Origin: Paenisporosarcina indica
Lineage (GTDB): Bacteria > Bacillota > Bacilli > Bacillales_A > Planococcaceae
Direction of reading: 5' to 3'
NCBI RefSeq assembly: GCF_001939075.1
Contig: NZ_MPTA01000002.1
Location: 186,001 to 250,000, forward strand
Length of the DNA stretch: 64,000 nucleotides
This document shows positions 26,109 through 35,527 of the stretch, piece by piece. The notes below the pieces were generated by a model. The model was given only the letters and a program-made list of their open reading frames with translations. It did not search any database and had not been told where the DNA came from. Within the stretch, counting starts at the first letter, position 1, and each line of letters begins with the position of its first letter. The position numbers and the translations under genes are program-made.

Positions 26109-27776
26109 TTACATTTTCTCCGGTGCACTTACCCCAATCAATCGAAGTGCGTTAGCAATGGTTGTGCGGACCGCTGTGATGAGCGCAAGGCGTGCACGCG
26201 TCTTGTCTTCGTTTGATGCGTCTAGCACTTTTTCAGCGTTGTAGAAACTATGGAACGTTGCCGCTAGTTCTTGGATATAGGTAGCGACGCGGTGTGGTGA
26301 GCGGTTTTTGGCTGCTTCCGCCACGATTTGTGGGAAGTCACCCATCTTTTTCAGGACGTCGATTTCTTTTTCTGCTTGTAATAGGTTTAGTTGGTCAACT
26401 GACACAGTGAATCCTTGTTCTTCTGCTGAACGTAAGATTGAGCTAATGCGTGCATGTGCGTATTGTGCGTAATACACTGGGTTTTCGTTTGATTGTGATA
26501 CGGCTAAATCTAAATCGAAGTCCATATGTGAATCGCCTGAACGCATGGCGAAGAAATAACGAACGGCATCCAAGCCCACTTCTTCCACTAGTTCGCGCAT
26601 TGTCACGGCTTTCCCTGTGCGTTTACTCATCTTCATTTTTTCCCCGTCTTTATAAAGTTGAACCATTTGAATGATGTTTACTTCAAGGGTGTCTTTGTCG
26701 TAACCAAGTGCTTGGATCGCTGCTTTCATACGTGGAATGTAGCCGTGGTGATCGGCACCCCAAATGTTGATCAGTTTTCCAAACCCACGATTAATTTTAT
26801 CTTCGTGGTACGCGATGTCTGGTGATAAGTAAGTGTATGATCCATCATTTTTAATCAAGACGCGATTTTTGTCATCCCCAAATGTAGTGGAACGGAACCA
26901 AGTGGCACCATCTTCTTCATAAACATGGCCATTGGTACGTAATTTATCAAGTGCTATCGTGATTTTACCGTTTTCATATAATGATGTTTCTGAATACCAC
27001 TCATCAAAACTTACGCGGAAATCAGCTAAATCTTGTTGTAGTTTCGCTAACTCCACTTTCAGTCCATGTGCACGGAAAAATGCAAAACGTTCTTCAGCCG
27101 TTTTTTGAAGTAACGCGTCGCCATGTTCATTTACCATCACTTGGGCGATATCTTTAATGTCTTGCCCATGATAGCCATCTTCAGGCATTTCTACTTCTTG
27201 GCCTAACGCTTGCACATAACGAGCTTCCAATGAACGTGCTAAGTTGTTGATTTGATTTCCAGCATCGTTAATATAATATTCGCGAGACACGTCGTAGCCT
27301 GCAAAATCCAGAACATTACATAAAGAATCGCCTACAGAGGCTCCACGTGCATGCCCTAAATGTAAGTCTCCAGTTGGGTTTGCTGATACAAACTCGACTT
27401 GAATTTTTTCGTCAGCCCCCGATTTTGAACGGCCGTAATCAGTACCTTGGTCTAACACTGCTACGACGACGTCGGCCAAGTAATCTTTTCGAATCGTAAT
27501 ATTGATAAATCCAGGACCTGCAATGTCGATTTTTTCAATGACTGTACCAGTTGTGTCAAGGTTTTCTAAGATTGCTTCTGCGATTGCACGTGGTGGTTTT
27601 TTCGCAATTTTTGTCAGTTGCATTGCAATGTTTGTTGCATAATCCCCGTTCGCTTTATCTCGAGGAGAATCTAGCTGAATGGCAGGTATGCCTTCTACAT
27701 CGGTTATCTCCGCTTTCAAAATCGCTTCTTTTAACGCTTCTTTAATGGATTGTTGAACCTGTTCTACTGCGTTCAT
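26109..27776 (-). CDS. argS: Arginyl-tRNA synthetase
   Basis: Class I synthetase charging tRNA-Arg. 555 residues, typical length. N-terminal tRNA-D-loop-binding (add-1) domain ~1-110, then catalytic domain with HIGH-type [12 protein letters not shown] in [29 protein letters not shown], and [10 protein letters not shown]. The C-terminal DALR anticodon-binding domain holds [14 protein letters not shown] and [17 protein letters not shown]-like residues at the end. Start ATG overlaps the ywiB stop by 4 bp, so the two genes are co-translated as in B. subtilis. Confidence 0.97.
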   Translation of the reverse strand: MNAVEQVQQSIKEALKEAILKAEITDVEGIPAIQLDSPRDKANGDYATNIAMQLTKIAKKPPRAIAEAILENLDTTGTVIEKIDIAGPGFINITIRKDYLADVVVAVLDQGTDYGRSKSGADEKIQVEFVSANPTGDLHLGHARGASVGDSLCNVLDFAGYDVSREYYINDAGNQINNLARSLEARYVQALGQEVEMPEDGYHGQDIKDIAQVMVNEHGDALLQKTAEERFAFFRAHGLKVELAKLQQDLADFRVSFDEWYSETSLYENGKITIALDKLRTNGHVYEEDGATWFRSTTFGDDKNRVLIKNDGSYTYLSPDIAYHEDKINRGFGKLINIWGADHHGYIPRMKAAIQALGYDKDTLEVNIIQMVQLYKDGEKMKMSKRTGKAVTMRELVEEVGLDAVRYFFAMRSGDSHMDFDLDLAVSQSNENPVYYAQYAHARISSILRSAEEQGFTVSVDQLNLLQAEKEIDVLKKMGDFPQIVAEAAKNRSPHRVATYIQELAATFHSFYNAEKVLDASNEDKTRARLALITAVRTTIANALRLIGVSAPEKM

Positions 27777-28201
27777 TGTGATCCCTCCGTGTAATGAAAT
27801 TCAAGTGTGTATTCGCCGACAGGTTCGCCGCTAACATTTAAATCATATTGAACGACAAATCTTCCATCGTGCTCGTTTTTTTCATAAGCCATGTGCTGTG
27901 TTGAGGTCGTTACCATGAGGGTGCCGTATTCACTTTCGTAACTCCCATTTTGCGTTGCGTTCAATCGAAACGGTAGTCGCATATTGAGACCGCCACTACG
28001 TAACACAAGTGCTTCGTTTTTCCCCATTTTAACCGTTGTTTTAATATTTTTATCTTCTTGTCCTTGTACTTCTTCATATTTCAAATAGGCGTGATCACCT
28101 TTTTTAATTAATGAGCCTGTTGACCACAATTCATAAACTTCCGGTTCTTCATTCGGTTGCCGGATGGTCGTTTTCATTTTCACTTTTACTTGGCTTTGCA
28201 C
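27773..28201 (-). CDS. ywiB: DUF1934 family protein (YwiB-like)
   Basis: Function unknown. The 142-residue protein has a predicted beta-barrel, calycin-like fold: repeated strands with [24 protein letters not shown] and [23 protein letters not shown]. No catalytic motif is evident. Start GTG with GGTGG upstream. It is paired with argS in Bacillales, an association seen here too. Confidence 0.85.
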   Translation of the reverse strand: MQSQVKVKMKTTIRQPNEEPEVYELWSTGSLIKKGDHAYLKYEEVQGQEDKNIKTTVKMGKNEALVLRSGGLNMRLPFRLNATQNGSYESEYGTLMVTTSTQHMAYEKNEHDGRFVVQYDLNVSGEPVGEYTLEFHYTEGSQ

Positions 28202-28402
28202 GACAAGTCCACCCGCTTCCTTCTTATGTATGTTTTTATGCTTTTCGATGTTTAACCTTTTTATTATATGTCATGTTGCCCTGTCATTTCAATCAGTTCG
28301 TTAATAAGCCCAAGAAGAGTTGTTCTTGGGAAAATATCCCTTCTACCATGAATATAGGTATGTTATACTAACGCTAGAATTTTGACTTGGAGGTAAAAAG
28401 TC

Positions 28403-29494
28403 ATGATCTTCGAATTGCTCATTAATTTTTGTATATTATTCACCTTTGCTGTCTTATCTTATTGGCCTTTTCAAGATTCTGTCCGTTCTAGTTTTCCTTT
28501 CCAGAAGGCACATCCATACCTCATTGGTATAATGGCCGGTTTCGCTGGCTTTATGTTAATGGAATCGGCAGTCCATGTAACGGATACGATTTTTGTAGAT
28601 GCCAAACATGTAATTGTTGTTTTTGCAGGAATCCTTGGTGGTCCGATTGCCCCAGTGATTAGTGGACTCCTCATTGGCATCTCTCGTATATTAATGCCTG
28701 ATGTCTTAACAGCGAATGACATACTAGCTGGCGTGAATATCATTGTTATAGGAATTGTGCTTGGTGCTTTTGGTTTTAGGCATCCGATGACCTTAAAGAA
28801 TGCACACAGATACTTTTACTACGCCACCGCTCAATGTGCATTGATATTTGGCGTAGTTATTTATAACTCTGTAATTAATTATATACAAGTTGTTTACTTT
28901 GTTTTATTTGCTATTTTTTCGTTCTACACAGTGTTATTTATCTTAATGGAGTTAACCGAGCATTTCAAGAAAATCCGCCATACTGAATTGTTATCGGAAA
29001 CCGATTATTTGACAGGTCTGTTCAATAATCGGAAGTTTCATCAGTTGACGGAAACATTTATTACCGATTCGACGCAGCCTTTCAGTATGATTTCAATTGA
29101 TATTGATCAATTTAAAAAAGTAAATGAAAGATACGGTCATCAGGTTGGGGATGAAATTTTGAAAGAGTTGGGTTTACGTTTAAAGAGTCTTGTATCTATA
29201 GAAGATGGCTATGTGACACGTAATGGCGGAGAAGAATTTGTCGTGCTATTACCCAACTCGCCTCCTGCCATGGGAATAGATTTAGGTGAACGTATTCGAT
29301 CCAGTGTGGCTCGATCGCCAGTTAGAGTAAGTGGTGATCTAGATGTGTCCATTACGGTTTCTGCTGGTGTCAGTTCGTATCCTGATAATGGGTTGACCAT
29401 ACATGATTTGTATAATGCCGCGGATATGGCGTTGTTAGAAGCAAAAGCAACTGGTCGCAACCGTGTCGTTCATTATAATAATCAAAAAGCGTGA
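28403..29494 (+). CDS. Membrane diguanylate cyclase (5TM-LYT sensor + GGDEF)
   Basis: Makes cyclic di-GMP in response to an unknown signal. 363 residues. The N-terminal ~185 residues carry about six membrane segments with the pattern of the LytS/YhcK 5TM receptor (GILGGPIAPVISGLLIGISRI). The C-terminal GGDEF domain ~200-360 includes DYLTGLFNNRKF, ISIDIDQFKKVNERYGHQVGDE and active site RNGGEEF (GGEEF, a functional variant). No obvious RxxD inhibitory site directly before it. GGAGG lies 8-9 nt before the ATG. Single gene, convergent with speB. No other c-di-GMP gene is seen in the window. Confidence 0.9.
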   Translation: MIFELLINFCILFTFAVLSYWPFQDSVRSSFPFQKAHPYLIGIMAGFAGFMLMESAVHVTDTIFVDAKHVIVVFAGILGGPIAPVISGLLIGISRILMPDVLTANDILAGVNIIVIGIVLGAFGFRHPMTLKNAHRYFYYATAQCALIFGVVIYNSVINYIQVVYFVLFAIFSFYTVLFILMELTEHFKKIRHTELLSETDYLTGLFNNRKFHQLTETFITDSTQPFSMISIDIDQFKKVNERYGHQVGDEILKELGLRLKSLVSIEDGYVTRNGGEEFVVLLPNSPPAMGIDLGERIRSSVARSPVRVSGDLDVSITVSAGVSSYPDNGLTIHDLYNAADMALLEAKATGRNRVVHYNNQKA

Positions 29495-29534
29495 TGCCCT
29501 CATTCGTGAGTCGCATCACGCTTTTTGATTTTTT
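29480..29534 (+). terminator. Terminator of the diguanylate cyclase gene
   Basis: 18-bp stem AATCAAAAAGCGTGATGC/GCATCACGCTTTTTGATT followed by a T-run; the stop codon TGA lies within the left arm. Confidence 0.9.
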
Positions 29535-29635
29535 CAGACGTCCCCTTTTAGTTTTCAGACGTCACCTTCTAGTTTTCAGACGTCAAGCCATTTTTTTCAG
29601 ACGTCAATTGCATTTTTTCACACGTGAAGGCTAAA
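29531..29635. repeat. 21-bp-period array 5 (TTTTCAGACGTC core)
   Basis: Five units start at 29531, 29552, 29573, 29594, 29615 with a 12-bp core TTTTCAGACGTC (last unit TTTTCACACGTG) and 9 variable bases. Steps are exactly 21 bp. Both GACGTC and CACGTG are palindromes, so the last unit changes the core but keeps symmetry. Between convergent genes. Confidence 0.93.
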
Positions 29636-29732
29636 AAGTTCGATTGTTGGAGGTCGAAATTTCTTCTTCGGACGATTTTTCCATAAACGAAGGATCTATT
29701 CTCTCGTTTCCCAACAGGATGCTATAAGAAAA

Positions 29733-29774
29733 AAGGGATGGAAGAAGTGACATTGTCACCTCTCCCATCCCTCT
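29733..29774 (-). terminator. speE-speB terminator
   Basis: Minus strand AGGGATGG-GAG-AGGTGAC/GTCACTTCTTCCATCCCT followed by TTTTTTC, just after the speB stop. Confidence 0.85.
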
Positions 29775-29788
29775 TGATCGTTACCTAC

Positions 29789-30661
29789 TTATTTCACCCA
29801 GCCAAGAAGCATTTCACGAATGAGCTTGCTTGCTGTGTTTGCTGTTTGTTCAGATGAATCATAGATTGGGGCTACTTCCACTAGGTCGAAGCCGACAACG
29901 TTGACGTCTGATCCTGCGATTGCATGAATCGATGCCAGTAACTCACGAGATGTAATCCCGCCTGCGTCCACTGTACCTGTACCAGGCGCGTGTGCTGGGT
30001 CAAGAACATCGATATCGATCGTTACATAAACAGGACGACCTGCTAGTGTTGGTAAAACTCCTTTTAACGGCTCAAGCACTTCGAATTTCGAGATGTGCAT
30101 GCCGTTTTCTTTTGCCCATACAAACTCTTCTTTCATTCCAGAACGGATCCCGAATGAATAGACGTTTTTAGGTCCGATGTGATTGGCAATTTTACGAATC
30201 GGAGTCGAGTGAGAAAGAGCTTCCCCTTCGTACGATTCGCGTAAATCGGTGTGTGCGTCCATGTGGATGATCGCAAGATCCGGATATTTCTCCGCAACTG
30301 CTTTCATTACTGGCCACGACACTAAATGTTCGCCACCCATCCCAACTGGAACTTTTCCGTCAGCTAATAACTGAGTAACAAACTTTTCAATTTCGTCTAA
30401 ACTTCTTTGCGGATTACCGAATGGTAACGGGATGTCTCCTGCATCAAAGTATTTTACTTCTTCAAGGTCACGGTCCAAATACGGGCTGTATTCTTCAAGA
30501 CCAATTGACACTTCACGAATTCGCTGAGGGCCAAAACGAGAGCCGGGACGGTAAGAAACTGTCCAGTCCATCGGCATGCCGTAGATCACCGCTTGTGCTT
30601 CATCGTAGATTGGATGACTTTTAATAAAGACATTGCCTGAATACGCTTCATCAAATCTCAT
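29789..30661 (-). CDS. speB: Agmatinase
   Basis: Mn-dependent hydrolysis of agmatine to putrescine and urea. 290 residues, ureohydrolase family. Metal ligands in GMGGEHLVSW (His), HMDAHTDLRE (Asp, His, Asp) and TIDIDVLDPAHAPGTG (Asp, Asp). Lies 3 bp after speE, its pathway partner, as in B. subtilis. The ATG start has a purine-rich GGGGGAGTAATCA upstream. Confidence 0.95.
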   Translation of the reverse strand: MRFDEAYSGNVFIKSHPIYDEAQAVIYGMPMDWTVSYRPGSRFGPQRIREVSIGLEEYSPYLDRDLEEVKYFDAGDIPLPFGNPQRSLDEIEKFVTQLLADGKVPVGMGGEHLVSWPVMKAVAEKYPDLAIIHMDAHTDLRESYEGEALSHSTPIRKIANHIGPKNVYSFGIRSGMKEEFVWAKENGMHISKFEVLEPLKGVLPTLAGRPVYVTIDIDVLDPAHAPGTGTVDAGGITSRELLASIHAIAGSDVNVVGFDLVEVAPIYDSSEQTANTASKLIREMLLGWVK

Positions 30662-30664
30662 TGA

Positions 30665-31498
30665 TTACTCCCCCGCTAAATCTTTCACGAACTTCGGTAA
30701 CACGAATGCCGCTTTGTGCAATTCTTTCGTGTAGTACTTCGTGTCGATGTCGTGGAAACGTGAGTCTTCTACTTCAAGAGGATCATATTTTTTCGAACCT
30801 ACTGTAAAGCACCATAGACCACTTGGGTACGTAGGAATGTTTGCCGTATATAAACGAGTGATTGGGAAAATTTCTTTCACGTCTTTTTGAACTTGCTTGA
30901 TTAAATCTGGTGTGAACCAAGGGTTGTCCGACTGTGCAACAAAGATCCCGTCTTCTTTTAATGCTTTCGAAATTCCTGCATAGAAACCTTTTGTGAATAA
31001 GTTCACTGCTGGTCCTACAGGTTCTGTTGAGTCTACCATGATGACATCATATTTGTTTTCAGATTCAGCAATATGCATGAATCCGTCTCCTACTTGTACG
31101 TCAACACGTGGGTTTTCTAATTCTGAAGCAATGCTTGGTAAATATTTTTTTGAGTACTCGATTACTTTGCCATCGATGTCTACAAGTGTCGCTTTTTTCA
31201 CTTGTGGGTGTTTCATGATTTCACGAATAACGCCACCGTCTCCGCCGCCGACAACTAATACGTTTTCAGGGTTTGGATGTGTGAATAAAGGCACGTGTGC
31301 CACCATTTCATGGTATACGAATTCGTCTTTTTCCGAAGTCATTACCATGCCGTCCAGGAATAGCATATTGCCCCATTCAGCCGTTTCCGCCATTTCGAGC
31401 AATTGAAAATCAGTTTGCTCTGTATGCAAGGTACGGTTCACCTTCATCGTAATGCCAAAATTCTCGGTTTGTTTTTCTGTAAACCAAAATCCAGCCAT
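30665..31498 (-). CDS. speE: Spermidine synthase
   Basis: Transfers aminopropyl from decarboxylated S-adenosylmethionine to putrescine. 277 residues. Family motifs: [21 protein letters not shown], the Rossmann-like [19 protein letters not shown], and [14 protein letters not shown] with catalytic Asp. The gene is first in the speE-speB pair. The divergent neighbour is pbpG. Confidence 0.95.
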   Translation of the reverse strand: MAGFWFTEKQTENFGITMKVNRTLHTEQTDFQLLEMAETAEWGNMLFLDGMVMTSEKDEFVYHEMVAHVPLFTHPNPENVLVVGGGDGGVIREIMKHPQVKKATLVDIDGKVIEYSKKYLPSIASELENPRVDVQVGDGFMHIAESENKYDVIMVDSTEPVGPAVNLFTKGFYAGISKALKEDGIFVAQSDNPWFTPDLIKQVQKDVKEIFPITRLYTANIPTYPSGLWCFTVGSKKYDPLEVEDSRFHDIDTKYYTKELHKAAFVLPKFVKDLAGE

Positions 31499-31803
31499 AG
31501 TTTTTAATCTCCTTTACTTACGAGGTTAGTGGATCCGTTCCCGGCATGTAGCGAAAAGTGAACGCGGTCTGCCGAAAAACAAATACAGGAAAATTATAGA
31601 TGTTTTTAGCGAAAGTGCAAGTATTTTTTCTTTACACTGTCGTTAAATTTTCTTTCCACCTCTTATTCTTTAGTATAAATCATTTTTTATGCCTTTATTG
31701 TGTCGTTTATATTTCACTAATTCTTACGTTTAAGTATACCTCGAACTTCCCATACTAAAACAAAAGCGGAAAGCGCCACTCTAGCTCGACATTAAGAAAT
31801 AAT
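31499..31803. other. Intergenic region between speE and pbpG
   Basis: No gene seen. It must contain both divergent promoters, though I could not assign them firmly. At 31762-31797 lies AAAGCGGAAAGCGCC followed by TCTAGCTCGACATTAAG, resembling one end of the degenerate repeat often found between Bacillales genes. Confidence 0.5.
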
Positions 31804-31845
31804 TTGATCAACTTTCGGACGGAACTGATCAATTTTCAGGCTGAC
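31804..31845. repeat. 21-bp-period array 6 (TGATCA core, two units)
   Basis: TTGATCAACTTTC at 31804 and CTGATCAATTTTC at 31825, 21 bp apart, share a 13-bp block with few changes. Same core as array 11. It lies in the leader of pbpG, which supports a pbpG start downstream of it. Confidence 0.6.
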
Positions 31846-31908
31846 AGAAAAGAAAACATACGACAATCTTATTTTCTTAAAAGAATAAATCAACGGAGTG
31901 ATGGCAAA

Positions 31909-34008
31909 TTGGGACGATCGGAAGTACAACTTCAAAAACGAAAGCGACAAAAGCTGCGATCCGTTGTTTGGTGGTCGGTTGTTTCAGTAAGTGCACTTTG
32001 CACCGTGCTTCTGGGATTACGCATTTATGCTCAAATTCTCGGTCCACCATCACTTGCCGTAGCAAATGCCACTGTCTTTTTAGATCAAAATGGTCATTCA
32101 ATTGGCGATCGTTTTGCCGAGCAGCGACGATACTGGGTGAAACTTGAAGACATGTCCCCTTTTATTAGTGACGCCATTCTAGCCGTGGAGGATCAGGAAT
32201 TTTATGATCATCATGGTTTTGACTATACCCGTATTGCAACAGCTTTAATGAAAGACGTCAAAGCCATGAAAAAAGTGGAAGGCGCCAGCACGATTACACA
32301 GCAGTATGCACGCAACTTATTTTTAACGCATGATAAAACCTGGACGCGTAAAGCGAAGGAAGCGTTGTATACGTATCGTATGGAAACCTTTTATGAAAAA
32401 GATGAACTGTTGGAAGGTTATTTGAATACCGTTTACTTTGGCCATGGCATGTACGGAGTGGAAGCGGCTAGTCGCTTTTATTTTGGCAAGTCGAGCAAGG
32501 ATTTGACACTTGCTGAATCCGCCCTCCTTATATCCGTTCCAAAAGGACCTAGTTATTATTCGCCACTAATCAATGAAAAAAATGCTTACAATCGTCAAAA
32601 TATCGTTCTTACATTAATGGAATCGCAAGACATGGTGACAGGCGAGGCCGTGACCCGTGCACGTGATGAGAAAATCGGCTTGAAAAATGAAGAATGGAAA
32701 GAGACGAAAAGTGTGGCTCCTTACTTCTTGGACGAAGCTTGGCAGGAAGCGGAACGTATTCTAGCCTCAAAAGGTCGGGCTATTGCAGAAGGCGGCTGGA
32801 CAATCGAAACGACCCTTAACACAAATCATCAAAAAGTGGCTGAAGAGGTTGTGGCTGAGTGGTTGCCAAATAATGAGTTAGAAGTTGGGTTTATCAGCAT
32901 TGAACCGAAGACGGGATACGTGACTGCCTTGGTTGGAGGTCGTAATTATAAAGCTAGTCCGTTTAATCGTGTTACACAAGCAAAACGGCAACCCGGCTCG
33001 ACCATCAAACCTTTGTTATATGCGGCTGCTCTTGAAAAAGGGTTTTCTCCCATGACCTTCTTAGAAAGTGAGCGCACGATTTTCACTTACGACGATGGTC
33101 GATCGAAATATGAACCGAAAAATGTTAATGGCAAGTTCGCAAATCATCCCATTTCATTAGCACAAGCACTGGCAATCTCAGATAATATTTATGCCGTGAA
33201 AACATTGGAAAAGGTCGGCTATAAACCTTTCCAATCGATTTTAGAGCGGTTGGGCGTGGAAGCGACGATTAAAAACACTCCCTCAATGGCACTTGGGGCA
33301 GCTGAAGTGACCTTAATCGATTTAACGGGTGCTTTCAACAAAATCGCAAGTGGTGGACTCGATCAACAAGTAAAAACAGTCCTATCCATTAAAGATAGTC
33401 ATGGGAAAGTCGTTTTTGAAGTAGCCCCCAATGAACGTGAAGATGATAACCGTGTAATGGAAGCGGATGATGCGTTCATTCTGACTCATTTAATGACCGG
33501 TATGTTTGACCCCGTTTTTAATGACTATTCTCCAGCGACGGGCTTGTCTATTCGCGGGAAACAAACAAGACCGTATGCAGCAAAATCGGGAACAACCGTC
33601 TCTGATCAAGTAATCATTGGTTACACACCTACTTTAACAGCGGGCGTGTGGAATGGTTACGACAGTGGTACGCAGCTTCAGTTAGCTGAAGATAAACAAA
33701 CAACCAAAAATATATGGATTGATTTTATGGAAAAAGTCCATCAAGGCATGGCAGCTGAGCCATTTCTTCCCCCTAAAGGAGTGAACGGTGTCATTGTGGA
33801 CATCGAAACTGGTGGAATAGCCGTGGATTCTTGTACAAAACAACGATTGATTTATGTAAAGAAAGAAGACATTCCAAGAAAATTATGTACGGACTCTAAA
33901 TTGCAAAAACAATTGTTAGAAGATGTGAAGGATTCTGAAGAAGGCATTACTGAAATGGATGGCGATGATCCATGGTCATTGTTCCCATTCTCATTTTTCA
34001 GGAATTAG
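31909..34008 (+). CDS. pbpG: Bifunctional class A penicillin-binding protein (PBP2d/PbpG-like)
   Basis: Peptidoglycan glycosyltransferase and transpeptidase at the outer membrane face. ~699 residues. Basic cytoplasmic tail, membrane anchor ~17-43, GT51 domain with AVEDQEFYDHHGFD (catalytic Glu ~94), then transpeptidase domain with SxxK STIK (364-367), SDN (424-426) and KSGTT (559-563). TTG 31909 has GGAG upstream; the frame runs upstream to 31804 but through repeat sequence. The order speB-speE-pbpG-ywhD matches B. subtilis, where PbpG acts in spore wall synthesis, so a sporulation role is likely. Confidence 0.92.
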   Translation: MGRSEVQLQKRKRQKLRSVVWWSVVSVSALCTVLLGLRIYAQILGPPSLAVANATVFLDQNGHSIGDRFAEQRRYWVKLEDMSPFISDAILAVEDQEFYDHHGFDYTRIATALMKDVKAMKKVEGASTITQQYARNLFLTHDKTWTRKAKEALYTYRMETFYEKDELLEGYLNTVYFGHGMYGVEAASRFYFGKSSKDLTLAESALLISVPKGPSYYSPLINEKNAYNRQNIVLTLMESQDMVTGEAVTRARDEKIGLKNEEWKETKSVAPYFLDEAWQEAERILASKGRAIAEGGWTIETTLNTNHQKVAEEVVAEWLPNNELEVGFISIEPKTGYVTALVGGRNYKASPFNRVTQAKRQPGSTIKPLLYAAALEKGFSPMTFLESERTIFTYDDGRSKYEPKNVNGKFANHPISLAQALAISDNIYAVKTLEKVGYKPFQSILERLGVEATIKNTPSMALGAAEVTLIDLTGAFNKIASGGLDQQVKTVLSIKDSHGKVVFEVAPNEREDDNRVMEADDAFILTHLMTGMFDPVFNDYSPATGLSIRGKQTRPYAAKSGTTVSDQVIIGYTPTLTAGVWNGYDSGTQLQLAEDKQTTKNIWIDFMEKVHQGMAAEPFLPPKGVNGVIVDIETGGIAVDSCTKQRLIYVKKEDIPRKLCTDSKLQKQLLEDVKDSEEGITEMDGDDPWSLFPFSFFRN

Positions 34009-34073
34009 CAGGAAAGTTTCATTCAAGAGTTTCCAAATTTCCTACAGCAGCGCAGCGAAAAACAAACCAATTT

Positions 34074-34108
34074 GCCCCCTCACACTTCGTTTTGAGGGGT
34101 GTTTTTAT
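34074..34108 (+). terminator. pbpG terminator
   Basis: CCCCTC, 12-nt loop, GAGGGGTGTTTTTA, 67 nt after the stop. Confidence 0.8.
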
Positions 34109-34120
34109 GGAGAAAATTGG

Positions 34121-34204
34121 GTGTGCGGGTAGAAAACATGTGTGAACGGGTAAAAAGTGATCATGAACGGATAGATACATCTCGCGAACGGGTAAAAATC
34201 AAAA
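34121..34204. repeat. 21-bp-period array 7 (GTGAACGGGTA core)
   Basis: Units at 34121 (GTGTGCGGGTA), 34142 (GTGAACGGGTA), 34163 (ATGAACGGATA), 34184 (GCGAACGGGTA). Exact 21-bp steps, A-rich between cores. Convergent pbpG/ywhD gap, between two terminators. Confidence 0.88.
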
Positions 34205-34264
34205 TTCCACACGCCACAGCACCTCACCAAAGTGGACATTTAAACTTCCAGTATCGGTTAAAAT

Positions 34265-34320
34265 CAAAAAAAGCTTTCTCTTCCTCGGAGTTTGTCCGAT
34301 GGAACAGAAAGCTTTTTTCT
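34265..34320 (-). terminator. Bidirectional hairpin in the pbpG-ywhD gap
   Basis: 13-bp perfect stem AAAAAAGCTTTCT/AGAAAGCTTTTTT with A and T runs on both sides; could serve either strand. Between it and the ywhD stop (34526) I see no gene. Confidence 0.7.
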
Positions 34321-34525
34321 TGGTTGGCGCAGACATGAGAAACATGGGGCATTTGGCTTGGGTTTGACACAAATGTCGCACGGCGCTCATGTACAGACGC
34401 TTTTCCAATTGTCCTAGCTTACCTTTTGCAAGCTAATTTTAAGTGTACTTGCTTTCTTTAACAGTTTCAACCATTGTTGATACATGTAGAAAAATGTCAC
34501 ATTTTGTACAACTGTTTGTAAATTA

Positions 34526-35041
34526 TTAGGAGTTTAATTTTGTATGCAGTGATTCTTGACTACGTGCCCACATTTCCGGGTTGTGTGATTGCAAGAAGTC
34601 ACGCAAAGTTTCTTTGGATGAGTCATCCATATGGTCAACGATAATGTGTCTTTTCATTGATTTGTCCATGCGATTGACATGGTCAGCCAGAATTTTGAAG
34701 CCCCGGCGCTTTTCACGATTGATGACCATTTCACATGCCGTTACCCCAGCATAGTAAGGTCCGTCTTTTTTATAATCGATGGTTACCCAAACTAGCCAAA
34801 ATAATTTGCCGCCTTCAGAGTCTTCACGATTCGTTGTGAATTTTATTCCACGTTCTGTGTCACTGCGCGCATGCATGGCACCAATTTCAACTTTTGCGGT
34901 CTTTTCTTCCACGTCAATTATGACTGGGGATACATGTTCAAGAGTTAATGAACCTATGCCGAATCCACCATGACCATCTGTCGGGTCATTTTTTATGATG
35001 GTAAATCCAAGTTTTTGTTTTGGTTTTTCTTCATTATTCAT
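34526..35041 (-). CDS. ywhD: YwhD family protein
   Basis: Conserved Bacillales protein of unknown function. 171 residues, cytoplasmic, mixed alpha/beta, no membrane segment. Recognisable family segments: LGFTIIKNDPTDGHGGFGIGSL, FWLVWVTIDY, YYAGVTACEM and the His/Asp-rich RHIIVDHMDDSSKE near the C-terminus. Divergent from ywhB; position next to pbpG conserved with B. subtilis. Confidence 0.9.
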   Translation of the reverse strand: MNNEEKPKQKLGFTIIKNDPTDGHGGFGIGSLTLEHVSPVIIDVEEKTAKVEIGAMHARSDTERGIKFTTNREDSEGGKLFWLVWVTIDYKKDGPYYAGVTACEMVINREKRRGFKILADHVNRMDKSMKRHIIVDHMDDSSKETLRDFLQSHNPEMWARSQESLHTKLNS

Positions 35042-35107
35042 ACGTAAATCCCCTCCGTTCTGTTATTATAACGAATATACTAATTTTTGTGAAAGAGGAG
35101 GATTCTT

Positions 35108-35293
35108 ATGCCATACGTAACAGTAAAAATGCTAGAAGGCCGCACGGAAGATCAAAAACGTGCACTTGTTGAAAAAGTGACTGCTGCAGTCTCAGAAACA
35201 ACTGGTGCCCCTGTTGAAAACGTAGTAGTTTTCATCGAAGACATGCCAAAAAACCACTACGCCGTAGCAGGTAAGCTATTTAGCGATAAATAA
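35108..35293 (+). CDS. ywhB: 4-oxalocrotonate tautomerase-family enzyme
   Basis: Small keto-enol tautomerase. 61 residues. N-terminal Pro2 (MPYVTVKMLEGR) becomes the catalytic Pro1 after Met removal; Arg12 and VFIEDMPKNHYAVAG (with Met/Asn/Tyr) complete the usual pattern. GAGGAGG precedes ATG. Physiological substrate unknown in Bacillales. Confidence 0.92.
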   Translation: MPYVTVKMLEGRTEDQKRALVEKVTAAVSETTGAPVENVVVFIEDMPKNHYAVAGKLFSDK

Positions 35294-35298
35294 TGAAT

Positions 35299-35344
35299 TA
35301 TTTGAAAGAGACAGTTGGCTCGCCGACTGTCTCTTTCAAATGGA
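35299..35344 (+). terminator. ywhB terminator
   Basis: Perfect 15-bp stem TTTGAAAGAGACAGT/ACTGTCTCTTTCAAA (35301-35340). Lacks a long T-run after it, so termination strength is uncertain. Confidence 0.7.
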
Positions 35345-35527
35345 GACCAATCGCTCTTAAAACACCATAAACGGTGGCAGATGCAAACACAAATGTTCCC
35401 CAATTTGTGGCTGTGTCTGATCCCGTGAGAGTAGTTCTTTGGATGTTAAACGCCTGCGGTAGTGCTTGCTTCGATTCAGATACACAATTGCCCCTCAAAT
35501 CAGCGATCCCAACTCTCGCGGGACCTT
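35345..35527 (-). other. Possible relic or small frame after ywgA
   Basis: The minus strand has an 81-codon frame starting at TTG 35543 with GAGGAG 8 nt before, inside the ywgA end, reaching into the ywhB terminator stem. The product has protein-like composition (VGIADLRGNCVSESKQ; TLTGSDTATNWGTFVF) but I cannot place it. The terminator overlap at its 3' end argues for a relic or repeat. Treated as uncertain. Confidence 0.25.

Noticed and set aside
29531-29635. CRISPR-like array
   Set aside because: Cores are 12 bp and spacers 9 bp, far too short; no cas genes are present; other arrays use unrelated cores.
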